The notes: generated from the letters alone by a model not told the origin. Counted from the first letter of the stretch, positions 1 to 7,315 are shown. The stretch: DNA of 14,889 bases from Bacillota bacterium (GCA_023457875.1 JAEXBC010000259.1:1-14889), one strand, 5' to 3'. Translations and numbers: made by a program.

Positions 1-16
1 TTAATGCTCTTCCCAT
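1..16 (-). CDS. Start of a third polyamine-operon gene (partial)
   Basis: Reading leftward on the minus strand, an ATG at 16-14 opens the peptide MGRAL and runs off the window. An AAGGAG ribosome binding site lies at 25-30, eight bases before the ATG, so this is a real start. The gene begins 46 bp after the speE stop with no terminator between, so it is probably in the speA-speE operon. From memory, saccharopine dehydrogenase-like carboxynorspermidine synthases often begin MG(K/R)ALIIGAGG, and that would suit a polyamine operon. With five residues visible this is only a guess; agmatinase (speB) or S-adenosylmethionine decarboxylase (speD) would fit the pathway equally well. Confidence 0.55.
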
Positions 17-62
17 CGTGTCATCTCCTTGTCATTTTTAATATAGATTATTATCCTTTGAT

Positions 63-914
63 TTAAAGACTACCTGATTTAAGTAAAGCTTTCACATAAT
101 TAGGTAAGGCAAAGCTCCCTTTATGCAAAGCTGTATTATAATATTTCGTTTCAATCCCCAAGGCATTCCATGCCGCTTCATTTAAATCCTTAATGGGGTC
201 ATACTTTTTTGAAGCAAACCCAAATAGCCATTGTCCAGATGGATAGGTGGGTATATGTGCACTATAAAGCTTAATAATTGGAAAAATGCCCACTATTTTT
301 TCATGTGCCTTCTGCAAGGAATTCGCATAGGTTTGATAATAAGGGCTTTCATGCTGATTGACCAAAATGCCCTCCTGCGTTAATGCCTTATAGCAATTTC
401 CGTAAAATTCCCTCGTAAAAAGCCCTTCTCCTGGTCCAAAGGGATCTGTTGAATCCACAATAATTAAGTCATATTCTCCTTCTTTTTGACGAATAAATCT
501 CAGTCCATCCTCGTAATAAATATGCACCCTAGGGTCTCTAAGTTTGCAAGCTGTTTGCATCAAATGTGCCTCACAGGCTGTAATAACCATCTCATCAATC
601 TCCACTAGATCGATGTGCTCCACATTATACCTCGTCAGTTCTCTAACGGTGCCACCATCTCCACCGCCAATAACCAACACCTTCTTCACAGCAGGGTGAA
701 TGGCCATGGGTACATGTACAATCATATCATGATAGATAAACTCATCCTTTTCCGTTACCATCATACAACCATCAAGGGTGAGAAACTTACCAAATTCAAA
801 GGAATCCATAATATCAATACGCTGAAATTCACTTTGAATGGAGTAAAGATGCTTATCCACCTTAATAGAAAAACGCACGTTAGGGCTATGTTCTTCCGTA
901 TACCACAATTCCAT
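63..914 (-). CDS. speE: Spermidine synthase
   Basis: Cytosolic aminopropyltransferase that moves the aminopropyl group of decarboxylated S-adenosylmethionine onto putrescine to give spermidine. The 283 residues match the usual length (about 275-290). Visible motifs are the N-terminal strand domain with YHDM at 62-65, the nucleotide-binding loop GGGDGGT at 83-89, the acidic LVEID at 103-107 that should hold the ribose, EDG at 135-137, and the catalytic DSTDP at 154-158. The near C-terminal IPTYPSG is also typical of the family. An AGGGAGG ribosome binding site at 924-930, nine bases upstream, supports the start. It begins 18 bp after the speA stop and is surely cotranscribed with it. SpeD, needed to make its co-substrate, is not in the window. 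Confidence 0.96.
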   Translation of the reverse strand: MELWYTEEHSPNVRFSIKVDKHLYSIQSEFQRIDIMDSFEFGKFLTLDGCMMVTEKDEFIYHDMIVHVPMAIHPAVKKVLVIGGGDGGTVRELTRYNVEHIDLVEIDEMVITACEAHLMQTACKLRDPRVHIYYEDGLRFIRQKEGEYDLIIVDSTDPFGPGEGLFTREFYGNCYKALTQEGILVNQHESPYYQTYANSLQKAHEKIVGIFPIIKLYSAHIPTYPSGQWLFGFASKKYDPIKDLNEAAWNALGIETKYYNTALHKGSFALPNYVKALLKSGSL

Positions 915-932
915 TTACCCTTACCTCCCTTT

Positions 933-2414
933 TCATGTAAGTCCAGTCATTTCTGTTTTTTCTATCTCATTGACGATATTGATGCGTTCAATATGGATGT
1001 CTTCCGTTCCCGTTAAGAAACAACCCTTTTTCTTGGCATATGCAATATAGTCTAATATTTCTTGTGTAATTCTCTCCCCTGGGGCAAGAATAGGAATACC
1101 CGGCGGATAGCACATCACGAACTCACTACAAATTGCGCCGCTACTTTCTTCAAGGGCTACAGCGTGCTTTGGCGCATAAAAAGCCTCCTGAGGAGTCATG
1201 GCAACAAGAGGATTAATGTACTCATGATCTAGCATACCCGCTTCATCCTTTAAGTAGCACCTTTTAATTTCAGCTAGGGCAGAAATAAGCCGCTCTAAAG
1301 CTAACTCCTTATCTCCTACGGAAATAATCGCAAGTACATTCCCAATATCTCCAAACTCAATCTGAATATCGTAGTCATCTCTTAGAAGGTCATAGACTTC
1401 AATACCTGCAAGTCCAATGGCTCTCGTATGAATAGAAAGCTTGGTCACATCAAAATCAAAGACTGTATCTTGGTTAATAAGCTCCTTACCAAAGGCATAA
1501 TAGCCACCAATTTTATTGATTTCTTCTCTTGCATAGCTAGAAAGTTTAATGACGCGGTCAAAGATTTCCTTCCCGTTTAGGGCTAAATTTTTTCTTGAAA
1601 TATCTAATGAAGACATTAACAAATAAGAACCACTGGTGGTCTGCGTTAAGTTGATAATTTGTCTGACATAGCCTTCACTTACTTCATTATTAATCAGCAA
1701 AAAAGAGCTCTGGGTCAGAGAGCCACCTGTTTTATGCATACTCACCGCTGCCATATCTGCTCCCACACTCATAGCTGAAGCTGGAAGCTCATCATGAAAA
1801 AAAAAGTGTGTGCCATGGGCTTCATCCGCTAACACTAGCATCCCATGCTCATGGGCAAGCTCTGTTATTTTCGCCAGTGGCGAGCAAATGCCATAGTAGG
1901 TTGGATTATTCACTAAAACAGCCTTGGCATCGGGATGGGCCAAAATAGCAGCTTTCACATCCTCATAGGCCATACCTAAGGGAATACCTAACTCTTTATT
2001 TACTCCTGGATTAACATAGATGGGAATAGCACCACAAACAACTAAAGCGTTGATGGCACTACGATGAACATTACGTGGCATAATGATTTTATCTCCTCTT
2101 TTGCAAGAGGCCATCACCATAGCTTGTACTGCCGAGGTGGTTCCCCCCACCATAAAAAAGGCATGCTTAGCACCAAAGGCCTCTGCTGCCAAAGTTTCTG
2201 CCTTCTTGATAACAGATACTGGATGGCAAAGATTGTCTAGTGGCTTCATTGAATTCACATCAATACGCATGCAACTTTCCCCTAGAAAGTCTGTAAGCTC
2301 TTTGTTCCCTTTTCCCTGTTTATGTCCAGGCACATCAAAAGGAACAATGCGCATATCTTTATACTTTTGTAACGCTTCATAAATAGGCATCTGGCCTTGA
2401 GAAGAATTATACAT
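933..2414 (-). CDS. speA: Arginine decarboxylase, PLP-dependent (Orn/Lys/Arg decarboxylase family)
   Basis: Decarboxylates an amino acid, most likely arginine to agmatine, as the first step of polyamine synthesis. The 493 residues match the short Gram-positive form (Bacillus SpeA is about 490). The PLP-binding lysine is Lys228 in SMHKTGGSLTQSS, and DEAHG at 197-201 supplies the cofactor-contacting Asp and His. HIPGHK-like VPGHKQGKG lies near residue 29, and the C-terminal FVMCYPPGIPILAPGE is typical of the family. Arginine rather than lysine or ornithine is inferred from similarity to SpeA and from the adjacent speE; the substrate is not proven by sequence. The ATG follows AAAGGAAAA, a moderate ribosome binding site. 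It is the first gene of the operon, with a promoter and a long structured leader upstream. Confidence 0.93.
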   Translation of the reverse strand: MYNSSQGQMPIYEALQKYKDMRIVPFDVPGHKQGKGNKELTDFLGESCMRIDVNSMKPLDNLCHPVSVIKKAETLAAEAFGAKHAFFMVGGTTSAVQAMVMASCKRGDKIIMPRNVHRSAINALVVCGAIPIYVNPGVNKELGIPLGMAYEDVKAAILAHPDAKAVLVNNPTYYGICSPLAKITELAHEHGMLVLADEAHGTHFFFHDELPASAMSVGADMAAVSMHKTGGSLTQSSFLLINNEVSEGYVRQIINLTQTTSGSYLLMSSLDISRKNLALNGKEIFDRVIKLSSYAREEINKIGGYYAFGKELINQDTVFDFDVTKLSIHTRAIGLAGIEVYDLLRDDYDIQIEFGDIGNVLAIISVGDKELALERLISALAEIKRCYLKDEAGMLDHEYINPLVAMTPQEAFYAPKHAVALEESSGAICSEFVMCYPPGIPILAPGERITQEILDYIAYAKKKGCFLTGTEDIHIERINIVNEIEKTEMTGLT

Positions 2415-2454
2415 GGGTCATTTTCCTTTATAAATATAATATTTATACCTCACA

Positions 2455-2538
2455 AGGTGTATGTATATTAAGTTATTTGTTTAGTAATAATACATAACTT
2501 AAAACACCTAGGTAACGCTGTCTTTATAATCATACACC
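2455..2538 (-). promoter_or_regulatory. Structured speA leader with competing stems
   Basis: In the predicted speA leader RNA (minus strand), a 9-bp stem pairs 2502-2494 (TTAAGTTAT) with 2476-2468 (ATAACTTAA). Its 3' flank ACACCT (2460-2455) can pair with the proximal AGGTGT (2509-2504), giving a bulged longer hairpin. The overlapping CATACACC (2463-2456) can instead pair perfectly over 8 bp with the distal GGTGTATG (2538-2531). These two pairings exclude each other. No known riboswitch class is recognised, and no clear sequestering of the ribosome binding site is seen. A regulatory role is inference from the pairings and the leader length (about 145 nt). Confidence 0.35.
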
Positions 2539-2566
2539 CCTACTGTCTATTTTTATGTCGTTCAAC

Positions 2567-2595
2567 ATTGTACAATAACACTTTAAAAATAGCAA
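2567..2595 (-). promoter_or_regulatory. Candidate speA promoter
   Basis: On the minus strand a TTGCTA -35 (2595-2590) and a TACAAT -10 (2572-2567) are separated by 17 bp. Transcription would begin near 2560, giving a leader of about 145 nt before the speA ATG. The match to the sigma-A consensus is 4/6 and 5/6. The surrounding DNA is very AT-rich, so chance matches are possible. Confidence 0.45.
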
Positions 2596-2817
2596 CACCC
2601 TATCTTATTTTATCTAATTATTTTGTTTACATATACTGTACTTTTTTTAAAATATTATTCATTTTAAAAAACAGCGATAGTTTTTTTCATTTTATCATCT
2701 TTAAAAACACCTTATATTATAAGCTTTTTTAGCCTCTATATGCATTCATAGAATTTATTACGCTATATGTATTTTTCATAAAAAATATTTTACAAGCAAA
2801 AACATTCCCTCCAATCT

Positions 2818-2846
2818 TTGTGTTTTTCACTTAATCATGATAAACT
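2818..2846 (+). promoter_or_regulatory. Candidate aroD promoter (extended -10)
   Basis: TTGTGT at 2818-2823 and TAAACT at 2841-2846 are spaced by 17 bp, and TGA directly before the -10 makes an extended -10. Transcription would start near 2853, about 36 nt before the aroD ATG. Apart from this, the speA promoter and the speA leader, the 2415-2888 spacer holds only AT-rich sequence with poly-T and poly-A runs in which I see no gene. Confidence 0.45.
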
Positions 2847-2888
2847 AATAATAATGATAATGCTTATTTAAAGAAAGGATTTCGATAC

Positions 2889-3674
2889 ATGATTACACCT
2901 ATTCAGATTCGAAGTGTTGTTCTCGGAGAAGGCAGGCCAAAAATTTGTGTACCTCTTATGGGCACCAATCAAGAATCTCTACTTGAGGAAATCAATGCTT
3001 TAGCTGGACTTCATTATGATATAGTGGAATGGCGTATGGATTATCACGAGGATATTTATAATCTTTCTAGTATGCAGCAAACAGCAGCTGCCCTTAGAGA
3101 CGCCCTAGGCGAAACGCCTATACTTGCCACCTTTAGAACCAAACAAGAGGGTGGTCAGCAAGCTTTAGATATACCTATGTATATCACACTTCTTCAAGCT
3201 ATTGTAGATACACAGCACATTGACCTCATAGATATTGAACTTTTTACTGGTGACGAGATTGTATCTAAGCTCATTACCTACTGCAAAGAAAAAAATGTCC
3301 ATGTCATTTTATCTAATCATGATTTTAATCAAACTCCTAGCAAAGAAGAAATCATTGCGCGTCTTTGTGAAATGCAAACCTTAGGGGCTGACATCTGTAA
3401 GATTGCAGTGATGCCACAAAATCCTGAAGATGTGCTAACGCTTTTATCAGCTACCTACACCATGTACCACCACTACGCTACCCGCCCTCTTATTACGATT
3501 TCTATGGGCTGCCTAGGACTTATTAGTAGATTAGCAGGTGGAACCTTTGGCTCAGTCCTAACCTTTGCTGCGGCTAGTGAAGCTTCTGCTCCAGGACAAA
3601 TGCCTACTAATGATCTTGCTTTTATTTTAGATAGACTGCATCATAGCCTACTTAATGATACAATAAAGCAATAA
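2889..3674 (+). CDS. aroD: 3-dehydroquinate dehydratase, type I
   Basis: Catalyses the dehydration of 3-dehydroquinate to 3-dehydroshikimate through a Schiff base, in the shikimate pathway to aromatic amino acids. The 261 residues match the class I length (about 250). Every catalytic or substrate residue known from the Salmonella and E. coli enzymes is present one position later: Glu47, Arg49, Arg83, Glu87, His144, Lys171 (Schiff base), Met206, Arg214, Ser233 and Gln237. The ATG is preceded by AAAGGA with normal spacing. The gene stands alone on the plus strand, divergent from speA and convergent with the mcrC-like gene, and ends in a strong terminator. No other aro genes are nearby. Confidence 0.97.
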   Translation: MITPIQIRSVVLGEGRPKICVPLMGTNQESLLEEINALAGLHYDIVEWRMDYHEDIYNLSSMQQTAAALRDALGETPILATFRTKQEGGQQALDIPMYITLLQAIVDTQHIDLIDIELFTGDEIVSKLITYCKEKNVHVILSNHDFNQTPSKEEIIARLCEMQTLGADICKIAVMPQNPEDVLTLLSATYTMYHHYATRPLITISMGCLGLISRLAGGTFGSVLTFAAASEASAPGQMPTNDLAFILDRLHHSLLNDTIKQ

Positions 3675-3720
3675 AAAAAATGAACTACTGCTAACGCTCA
3701 TTAGCAATAGTTCATTTTTT
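3675..3720. terminator. Bidirectional terminator between aroD and the mcrC-like gene
   Basis: A 13-bp stem (3675-3687 with 3708-3720) and a 6-bp stem TGCTAA/TTAGCA, separated by one C/A mismatch, close a six-base loop CGCTCA. The outer stem is six A on one side and six T on the other, so a U-run follows the hairpin on either strand. It begins at the aroD stop and its right edge overlaps the stop codon of the convergent mcrC-like gene. Confidence 0.9.
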
Positions 3721-4747
3721 ATTCCTCCATTACCATTTGACTAATCAGTAATAACTGCTGTCTTATGTGCTCAAAAGGTAATGTAAAATCAATCGCACCT
3801 ACACAAATAGCATAACCCTCGATAGGATAAGTATCAAAATAATGTTCTGTAACAGAAGGATAAATAAATGCTGCTGAAACCTTATCCATCTTGCTACGTT
3901 TCACTGAAATAAACAATCTAGAAACCTGCTCCAAGATAAAGCTTTTATTATCCTCACTTCTTACTAACATTTCAGTAAAATAGTGACTACTTACTATCAT
4001 TTTATGCTTTTTATATCTCAGGGTCATATCCACTAAGAAGCTTCTCTCTGAATCATTTTCTTCCACCTCATTGCTTCTTTGCTTTCTTTGATAACTGATA
4101 TGAAGCTTGGGATTTTCTTTCATATAAAAATGACGCAAAAACTTTTCATAGAGGTGAATGAGTTCTTTCTCCTTGAAGAAAATACGTTCATTTTCCTCGT
4201 CCTCTTCTAATCCCTTATAAAGCAAATAACATAAACCAATCAGCGTACGATAGGCAAATTTATCCTTGTGAAAACGAATACCCTCCCAAGCTACACTACG
4301 TAGCTTTAATTCACTAATGTCGTGAAAAGAAAACAACAAATCTTTAATACGCTTTCTCATTGGGGCACCTACTCGCCCTTGCCTAATGATAAATAGCAAG
4401 GTAGATTTAATGATTTGATTGTACATATTATCTGTGCTAAACTCATCATAATCACAATAAAGTTGCCTGCTTAGCTGAGTCTTTAGCTTAATCGAGCGAT
4501 TCATGTCTATCTTGCCCTTAGCCCTAGATAATGGTTCAGAAAAACTCACATAATCTCTAAATAAACCGCTTCTTAACTGTCTATAGGTACTGCGTAACAA
4601 TAATTCAGAAAGTAACTCAGCTAAGTTCGTATAGCTCTGTTGCTCTATAGCACCTATTGTCTCTTCTTCTAACTCATCAAAAATATAACAAAGCATCTGA
4701 TAAATATTCTCATTAGGAATGTGGTATTGTGTTTTCACATCAATCAT
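3719..4747 (-). CDS. McrC-like protein with altered nuclease motif
   Basis: The 342 residues resemble the shorter clostridial McrC proteins (5-methylcytosine restriction, PF10117 type): IPNENIYQMLCYIFD at the N-terminus, a GLFRDY segment, CDYDEFSTDNMYNQIIKST at 98-115, and LYEKFLRHFY at 199-208 with the conserved Glu201. In E. coli McrC the C-terminal PD-(D/E)xK nuclease cuts DNA once McrB has assembled. Here the first acidic residue is kept (Asp240 in LVDMTL), but the usual IIDxKYY strand reads IVSSHYF at 251-257. The catalytic Asp is therefore Ser253 and the Lys is His255. Each change needs two base substitutions, while flanking hydrophobic and aromatic positions are kept, so a sequencing error is unlikely. 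The gene overlaps the McrB-like gene by 8 bases (ATGATTGA) and should be translationally coupled. DNA cleavage is doubtful. Confidence 0.82.
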   Translation of the reverse strand: MIDVKTQYHIPNENIYQMLCYIFDELEEETIGAIEQQSYTNLAELLSELLLRSTYRQLRSGLFRDYVSFSEPLSRAKGKIDMNRSIKLKTQLSRQLYCDYDEFSTDNMYNQIIKSTLLFIIRQGRVGAPMRKRIKDLLFSFHDISELKLRSVAWEGIRFHKDKFAYRTLIGLCYLLYKGLEEDEENERIFFKEKELIHLYEKFLRHFYMKENPKLHISYQRKQRSNEVEENDSERSFLVDMTLRYKKHKMIVSSHYFTEMLVRSEDNKSFILEQVSRLFISVKRSKMDKVSAAFIYPSVTEHYFDTYPIEGYAICVGAIDFTLPFEHIRQQLLLISQMVMEE

Positions 4748-5732
4748 ATAAAATAGCCTCTTTTAGTGCTTTTCCATATGCCATCACTTTTTTAGGATTC
4801 TCTACCCAATACTCTTCAAGAAGAGGAATGAGTTCACATTCTACAATATCCATAAGTTCTGCATCGCTACCGTTTTTCAAATTAGAAAAGTAGCTATGTC
4901 CAATTCTAAAACCTCTACCTAATGCTTCATCTTTATTAATCGCTTCATTAATATTCATGACCACCTGAATCACTTTATCTAGTTTAGTATGCTGAAATAA
5001 ATCCGTATACTTCTTAAAATTATCTCCAAAAGCTGGTTCAATTTCAATAAAGCTAAAGCGGCGTCTTAGGGCATAATCCATTAACGCAAGACTTCTATCT
5101 GCCGTATTCATTAGCCCTACAATAAAAAGATTATCAGGAATAAAAAAGAGTTCTTTAGAATATGTAGTGGGCATTGCAAACTTCTTGTCACGCTTATCAG
5201 CTTCTATAAGTAGTAGCAATTCTCCAAATATCTTACTTAAGTTACCCCTATTAATCTCATCAATAATGAAGAAGTAGGGGGTATCAGGATGATCCTTGGC
5301 TTTTCTACAAAAGCTATAGAAAATACCCTTTTCAAGATAAAAGCCACCTGATTCGTTCGGTCTAAATCCCATGACAAAATCTTCATAGGCATAGCTTTGA
5401 TGGAACTGTACCATCGCCACCTTCCCTTCATCTTTTTTGCCGATGAGTGAAAAGGCTAATCGCTTAGCCAAGAAACTTTTTCCAACTCCAGGTGCGCCTT
5501 GCATAATAATGTTTTTCTTTCTAGCCAAACGACTCACCATTTGATCATACTTTTCCTCTGAGATATAGGCTTCCTCTAAGAAATCTTCCTTACTATAAGC
5601 TACCTTTGCCGCAGAGTACACTGGATCCATATTTTCTTCCGTATCATACTTCTCAGTTTCTTTGTAGGCTCTTTGATAATTTGAGCTAGCATAAGGAGAA
5701 ATATAATTATTGTCTCTATCATCCTGCATCAT
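4740..5732 (-). CDS. McrB-like AAA+ NTPase
   Basis: AAA+ motor of the McrB family; E. coli McrB uses GTP to drive the McrBC complex. Residues are numbered from an upstream in-frame ATG at 5774. Walker A is GAPGVGKS (93-100), Walker B is FFIIDEINRG (168-177), the McrB signature MNTADRS is at 222-228, and the arginine-rich RRRF is at 237-240. LGRGFRIGHSYF near 285-296 is also typical. I place the start at the ATG at 5732 (residue 15) or the next codon, because AAGGGAG lies just upstream there. The ATG at 5774 has no ribosome binding site and coincides with the predicted transcription start. About 60-75 residues precede the AAA+ core, rich in charged residues and Tyr. No DUF3578-type modified-base-binding domain is seen, unlike the roughly 160-residue one of E. 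coli McrB. GTP preference is not shown here. Confidence 0.88.
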   Translation of the reverse strand: MMQDDRDNNYISPYASSNYQRAYKETEKYDTEENMDPVYSAAKVAYSKEDFLEEAYISEEKYDQMVSRLARKKNIIMQGAPGVGKSFLAKRLAFSLIGKKDEGKVAMVQFHQSYAYEDFVMGFRPNESGGFYLEKGIFYSFCRKAKDHPDTPYFFIIDEINRGNLSKIFGELLLLIEADKRDKKFAMPTTYSKELFFIPDNLFIVGLMNTADRSLALMDYALRRRFSFIEIEPAFGDNFKKYTDLFQHTKLDKVIQVVMNINEAINKDEALGRGFRIGHSYFSNLKNGSDAELMDIVECELIPLLEEYWVENPKKVMAYGKALKEAILYD

Positions 5733-5778
5733 CTTGCTCCCTTCTATGGTCATAAAATAAATGTTGTGATTCATATGA

Positions 5779-5806
5779 ATTATAGTTTAATTTTATATTA
5801 TTTCGA
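5779..5806 (-). promoter_or_regulatory. Candidate promoter of the mcrBC-like pair
   Basis: An exact TATAAT -10 (5784-5779) lies 16 bp after a weak -35 TCGAAA (5806-5801) on the minus strand. Transcription would start near 5772, inside the first possible ATG at 5774-5772. This argues for the internal start near 5732, giving a leader of about 40 nt. Confidence 0.5.
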
Positions 5807-5866
5807 CTTGTTTATGTACTTGATTTTATCACAAAATAGCATGATAAACAATGTACAACATTTTGC

Positions 5867-5905
5867 AAAAAGCACAGAAACCTTTGATGAGCTTCTGTGC
5901 CTTTG
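5867..5905 (-). terminator. Terminator of the SPFH/RHH operon
   Basis: On the minus strand AAAGGCACAGAAGC pairs with GTTTCTGTGCTTTT over about 14 bp with two G-U pairs, around a nine-base loop, and ends in a run of T. It lies just after the ribbon-helix-helix gene and separates it from the mcrB-like gene, so the two units are independent. Confidence 0.82.
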
Positions 5906-5915
5906 AAATTTTCAT

Positions 5916-6083
5916 TTATTTGTTTTTTTTTCGTTGTTTAACACATTCCGTAAGTAAGTATTCGATTTGTCCGTTAATTGAGCGAAAATCATCTTCTGCC
6001 CAAGAAGCCAAGTCATTCCATAGGCTTGCGGAAAGTCTTAATAAAACCTGTTTTTTCTCCTTCTCCTTTGATTTTTGCTCCAT
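5916..6083 (-). CDS. Small ribbon-helix-helix (Arc-like) protein
   Basis: A 55-residue basic protein starting MEQKSKEKEKKQVLLRLSAS. The layout is that of Arc/MetJ ribbon-helix-helix DNA-binding proteins. A lysine-rich arm leads into the strand KKQVLLRLS, followed by helix A (ASLWNDLASWAEDDF), a turn with RSINGQIE, helix B (IEYLLTECVKQ) and a basic tail. Such proteins bind DNA as dimers through the paired strands. The ATG has AAGGAAGGA upstream with nine bases of spacing, and the gene starts 26 bp after the SPFH stop, so they form one operon closed by the terminator at 5867-5905. I recall similar small proteins beside SPFH genes in other Firmicutes. No toxin-like partner is seen. Its target is unknown; autoregulation of the SPFH promoter is possible. 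Confidence 0.85.
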   Translation of the reverse strand: MEQKSKEKEKKQVLLRLSASLWNDLASWAEDDFRSINGQIEYLLTECVKQRKKNK

Positions 6084-6109
6084 CTAAATCAAGTTCCTTC
6101 CTTTATCCT

Positions 6110-7105
6110 CTAATAGATCGTTCCACTATTAACAATAGGCTGTGCTTCCTTATTACCACACAATATAACTAGCAAATTGCTCACCATGGCTGCCTTACGT
6201 TCTTCGTCTAATTCTACTACATTGTTTTCACTTAATTGGTCAAGTGCCATCTGCACCATACTTACAGCACCTTCAACGATCTTTTGTCTTGCTGCAATAA
6301 TAGCTACCGCTTGCTGTCTTTGTAACATCGCTGAGGCAATTTCTGATGCGTAGGATAGGTGAGTAATACGTACTTCTAGTATCTCGATTCCGGCAATTTC
6401 CACTTTATCTTGTAATTCTCTCTTCATAATGTCTGCCACTTCTTGGCTACTACCACGTAAGGATTTTTCACCGCTCTCTTCGTTTTCAGCAGTGTCATAA
6501 GGATAACATCTAGCAACATTACGAATTACAGCGTCGCACTGAGTTGAAATATAAGCCTTATAATGATCCACATTAAACACAGCTTGAGTTGGGTTTTTAA
6601 CCTTCCAAACAACAACTGCCCCAATCTCAATTGGATTACCTACCTCATCATTTACCTTCTGTTTACCATTCTCTAATGTAATGGCCTTTAGTGAGATTTT
6701 CTTTCCACTAGTATCCATTGTAGCAGTTTGCCCATTTGAAGGCGCTCCTACTTGTGTAACCAGAGGTCTATAAGTTGGATTAATCTCTGAACAGAAAGGA
6801 TTCACCCAATAAAAACCTTCCTTCTTCATTGTCCCCACGTATTCTCCAAATAATGTAAGCACTAAGGCTTCATTTGGATTAAGCACTTTTAGACCACAAA
6901 GTAAAATAATACTTGTTGTAAACAATGCAACACATAAACATATACTTACTACCCCAAGTGCCACTGACTTTTCCACAAGACCGGCACAACTCATAATAAA
7001 ACCTACGATTGAACCTAGCATAACAAGTAGGCTAAGTAGTAGCATCCCCATGCCACTCTTTGTTTTCATTTCTTTCTCTTCGTATGTAATCTGTTTTTCT
7101 TCCAT
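6110..7105 (-). CDS. SPFH/band 7 (stomatin-like) membrane protein
   Basis: A 331-residue membrane-anchored protein of the stomatin/prohibitin/flotillin class. These form oligomeric scaffolds in the membrane; the exact role here is unknown. Two hydrophobic segments at about 19-43 and 47-71 are followed by KVLNPNEALVLTLFGEYVG and EGFYWVNPF, the typical entry to the SPFH domain. The domain continues through DAVIRNVARCYPYD and the helix-rich EVRITHLSYASEIASAMLQRQQ region. I start at the ATG at 7105 because GGAGAGTGAAGGAA sits directly before it; an in-frame ATG at 7141 has no ribosome binding site. A strong promoter precedes it, and a small ribbon-helix-helix gene follows in the same operon. Confidence 0.9.
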   Translation of the reverse strand: MEEKQITYEEKEMKTKSGMGMLLLSLLVMLGSIVGFIMSCAGLVEKSVALGVVSICLCVALFTTSIILLCGLKVLNPNEALVLTLFGEYVGTMKKEGFYWVNPFCSEINPTYRPLVTQVGAPSNGQTATMDTSGKKISLKAITLENGKQKVNDEVGNPIEIGAVVVWKVKNPTQAVFNVDHYKAYISTQCDAVIRNVARCYPYDTAENEESGEKSLRGSSQEVADIMKRELQDKVEIAGIEILEVRITHLSYASEIASAMLQRQQAVAIIAARQKIVEGAVSMVQMALDQLSENNVVELDEERKAAMVSNLLVILCGNKEAQPIVNSGTIY

Positions 7106-7165
7106 TTCCTTCACTCTCCATAAATATGTTTTTGATATCATTTTAATATCATATTGCTTAACAAT

Positions 7166-7194
7166 AATATATAACTATTTATTCCATCTGTCAA
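7166..7194 (-). promoter_or_regulatory. Strong sigma-A promoter of the SPFH operon
   Basis: A perfect TTGACA (7194-7189), a 17-bp spacer and TATATT (7171-7166) on the minus strand. Transcription would begin near 7159, giving a leader of about 54 nt before the preferred SPFH start. This is the best promoter match in the window. Confidence 0.85.
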
Positions 7195-7238
7195 GAGTTA
7201 TAAGTATCTTTCCTCATGTGTCGCTTATTTCAGCATAC

Positions 7239-7274
7239 AAAAAGCATTCAATCCTATTGCTAAGACTGAATGCT
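7239..7274 (-). terminator. Terminator of the FAD oxidoreductase gene
   Basis: On the minus strand AGCATTCAGTC pairs with GATTGAATGCT over 11 bp with one G-U pair, with a ten-base loop and a following TTTTT. It lies about 40 bp after the oxidoreductase stop and upstream of the SPFH promoter. Confidence 0.85.
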
Positions 7275-7315
7275 CTTCACTATAACTAAATATTATATTT
7301 TCTCTATCATAGGTT

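Noticed and set aside
615..1016. Plus-strand open frame of 133 codons
   Set aside because: It lies antisense to speE and the end of speA, has no ribosome binding site or recognisable domain, and the minus-strand genes are certain.
2415..2888. Hidden small gene or RNA gene in the speA-aroD spacer
   Set aside because: Only AT-rich sequence with promoter-like and leader elements is seen; no frame has both a ribosome binding site and a protein-like composition.
3719..5774. Ordinary functional McrBC type IV restriction system
   Set aside because: The families fit, but the McrC catalytic Asp and Lys are replaced and the McrB recognition domain is missing, so a standard restriction function should not be assumed.
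5733..5774. First in-frame ATG of the mcrB-like gene as the start
   Set aside because: There is no ribosome binding site before it, and a consensus TATAAT places the transcription start at this codon; AAGGGAG before the ATG pair at 5732-5727 is better.
5916..6083. Toxin-antitoxin antitoxin role for the ribbon-helix-helix gene
   Set aside because: No toxin-like gene is adjacent; the partner in the operon is an SPFH membrane protein.
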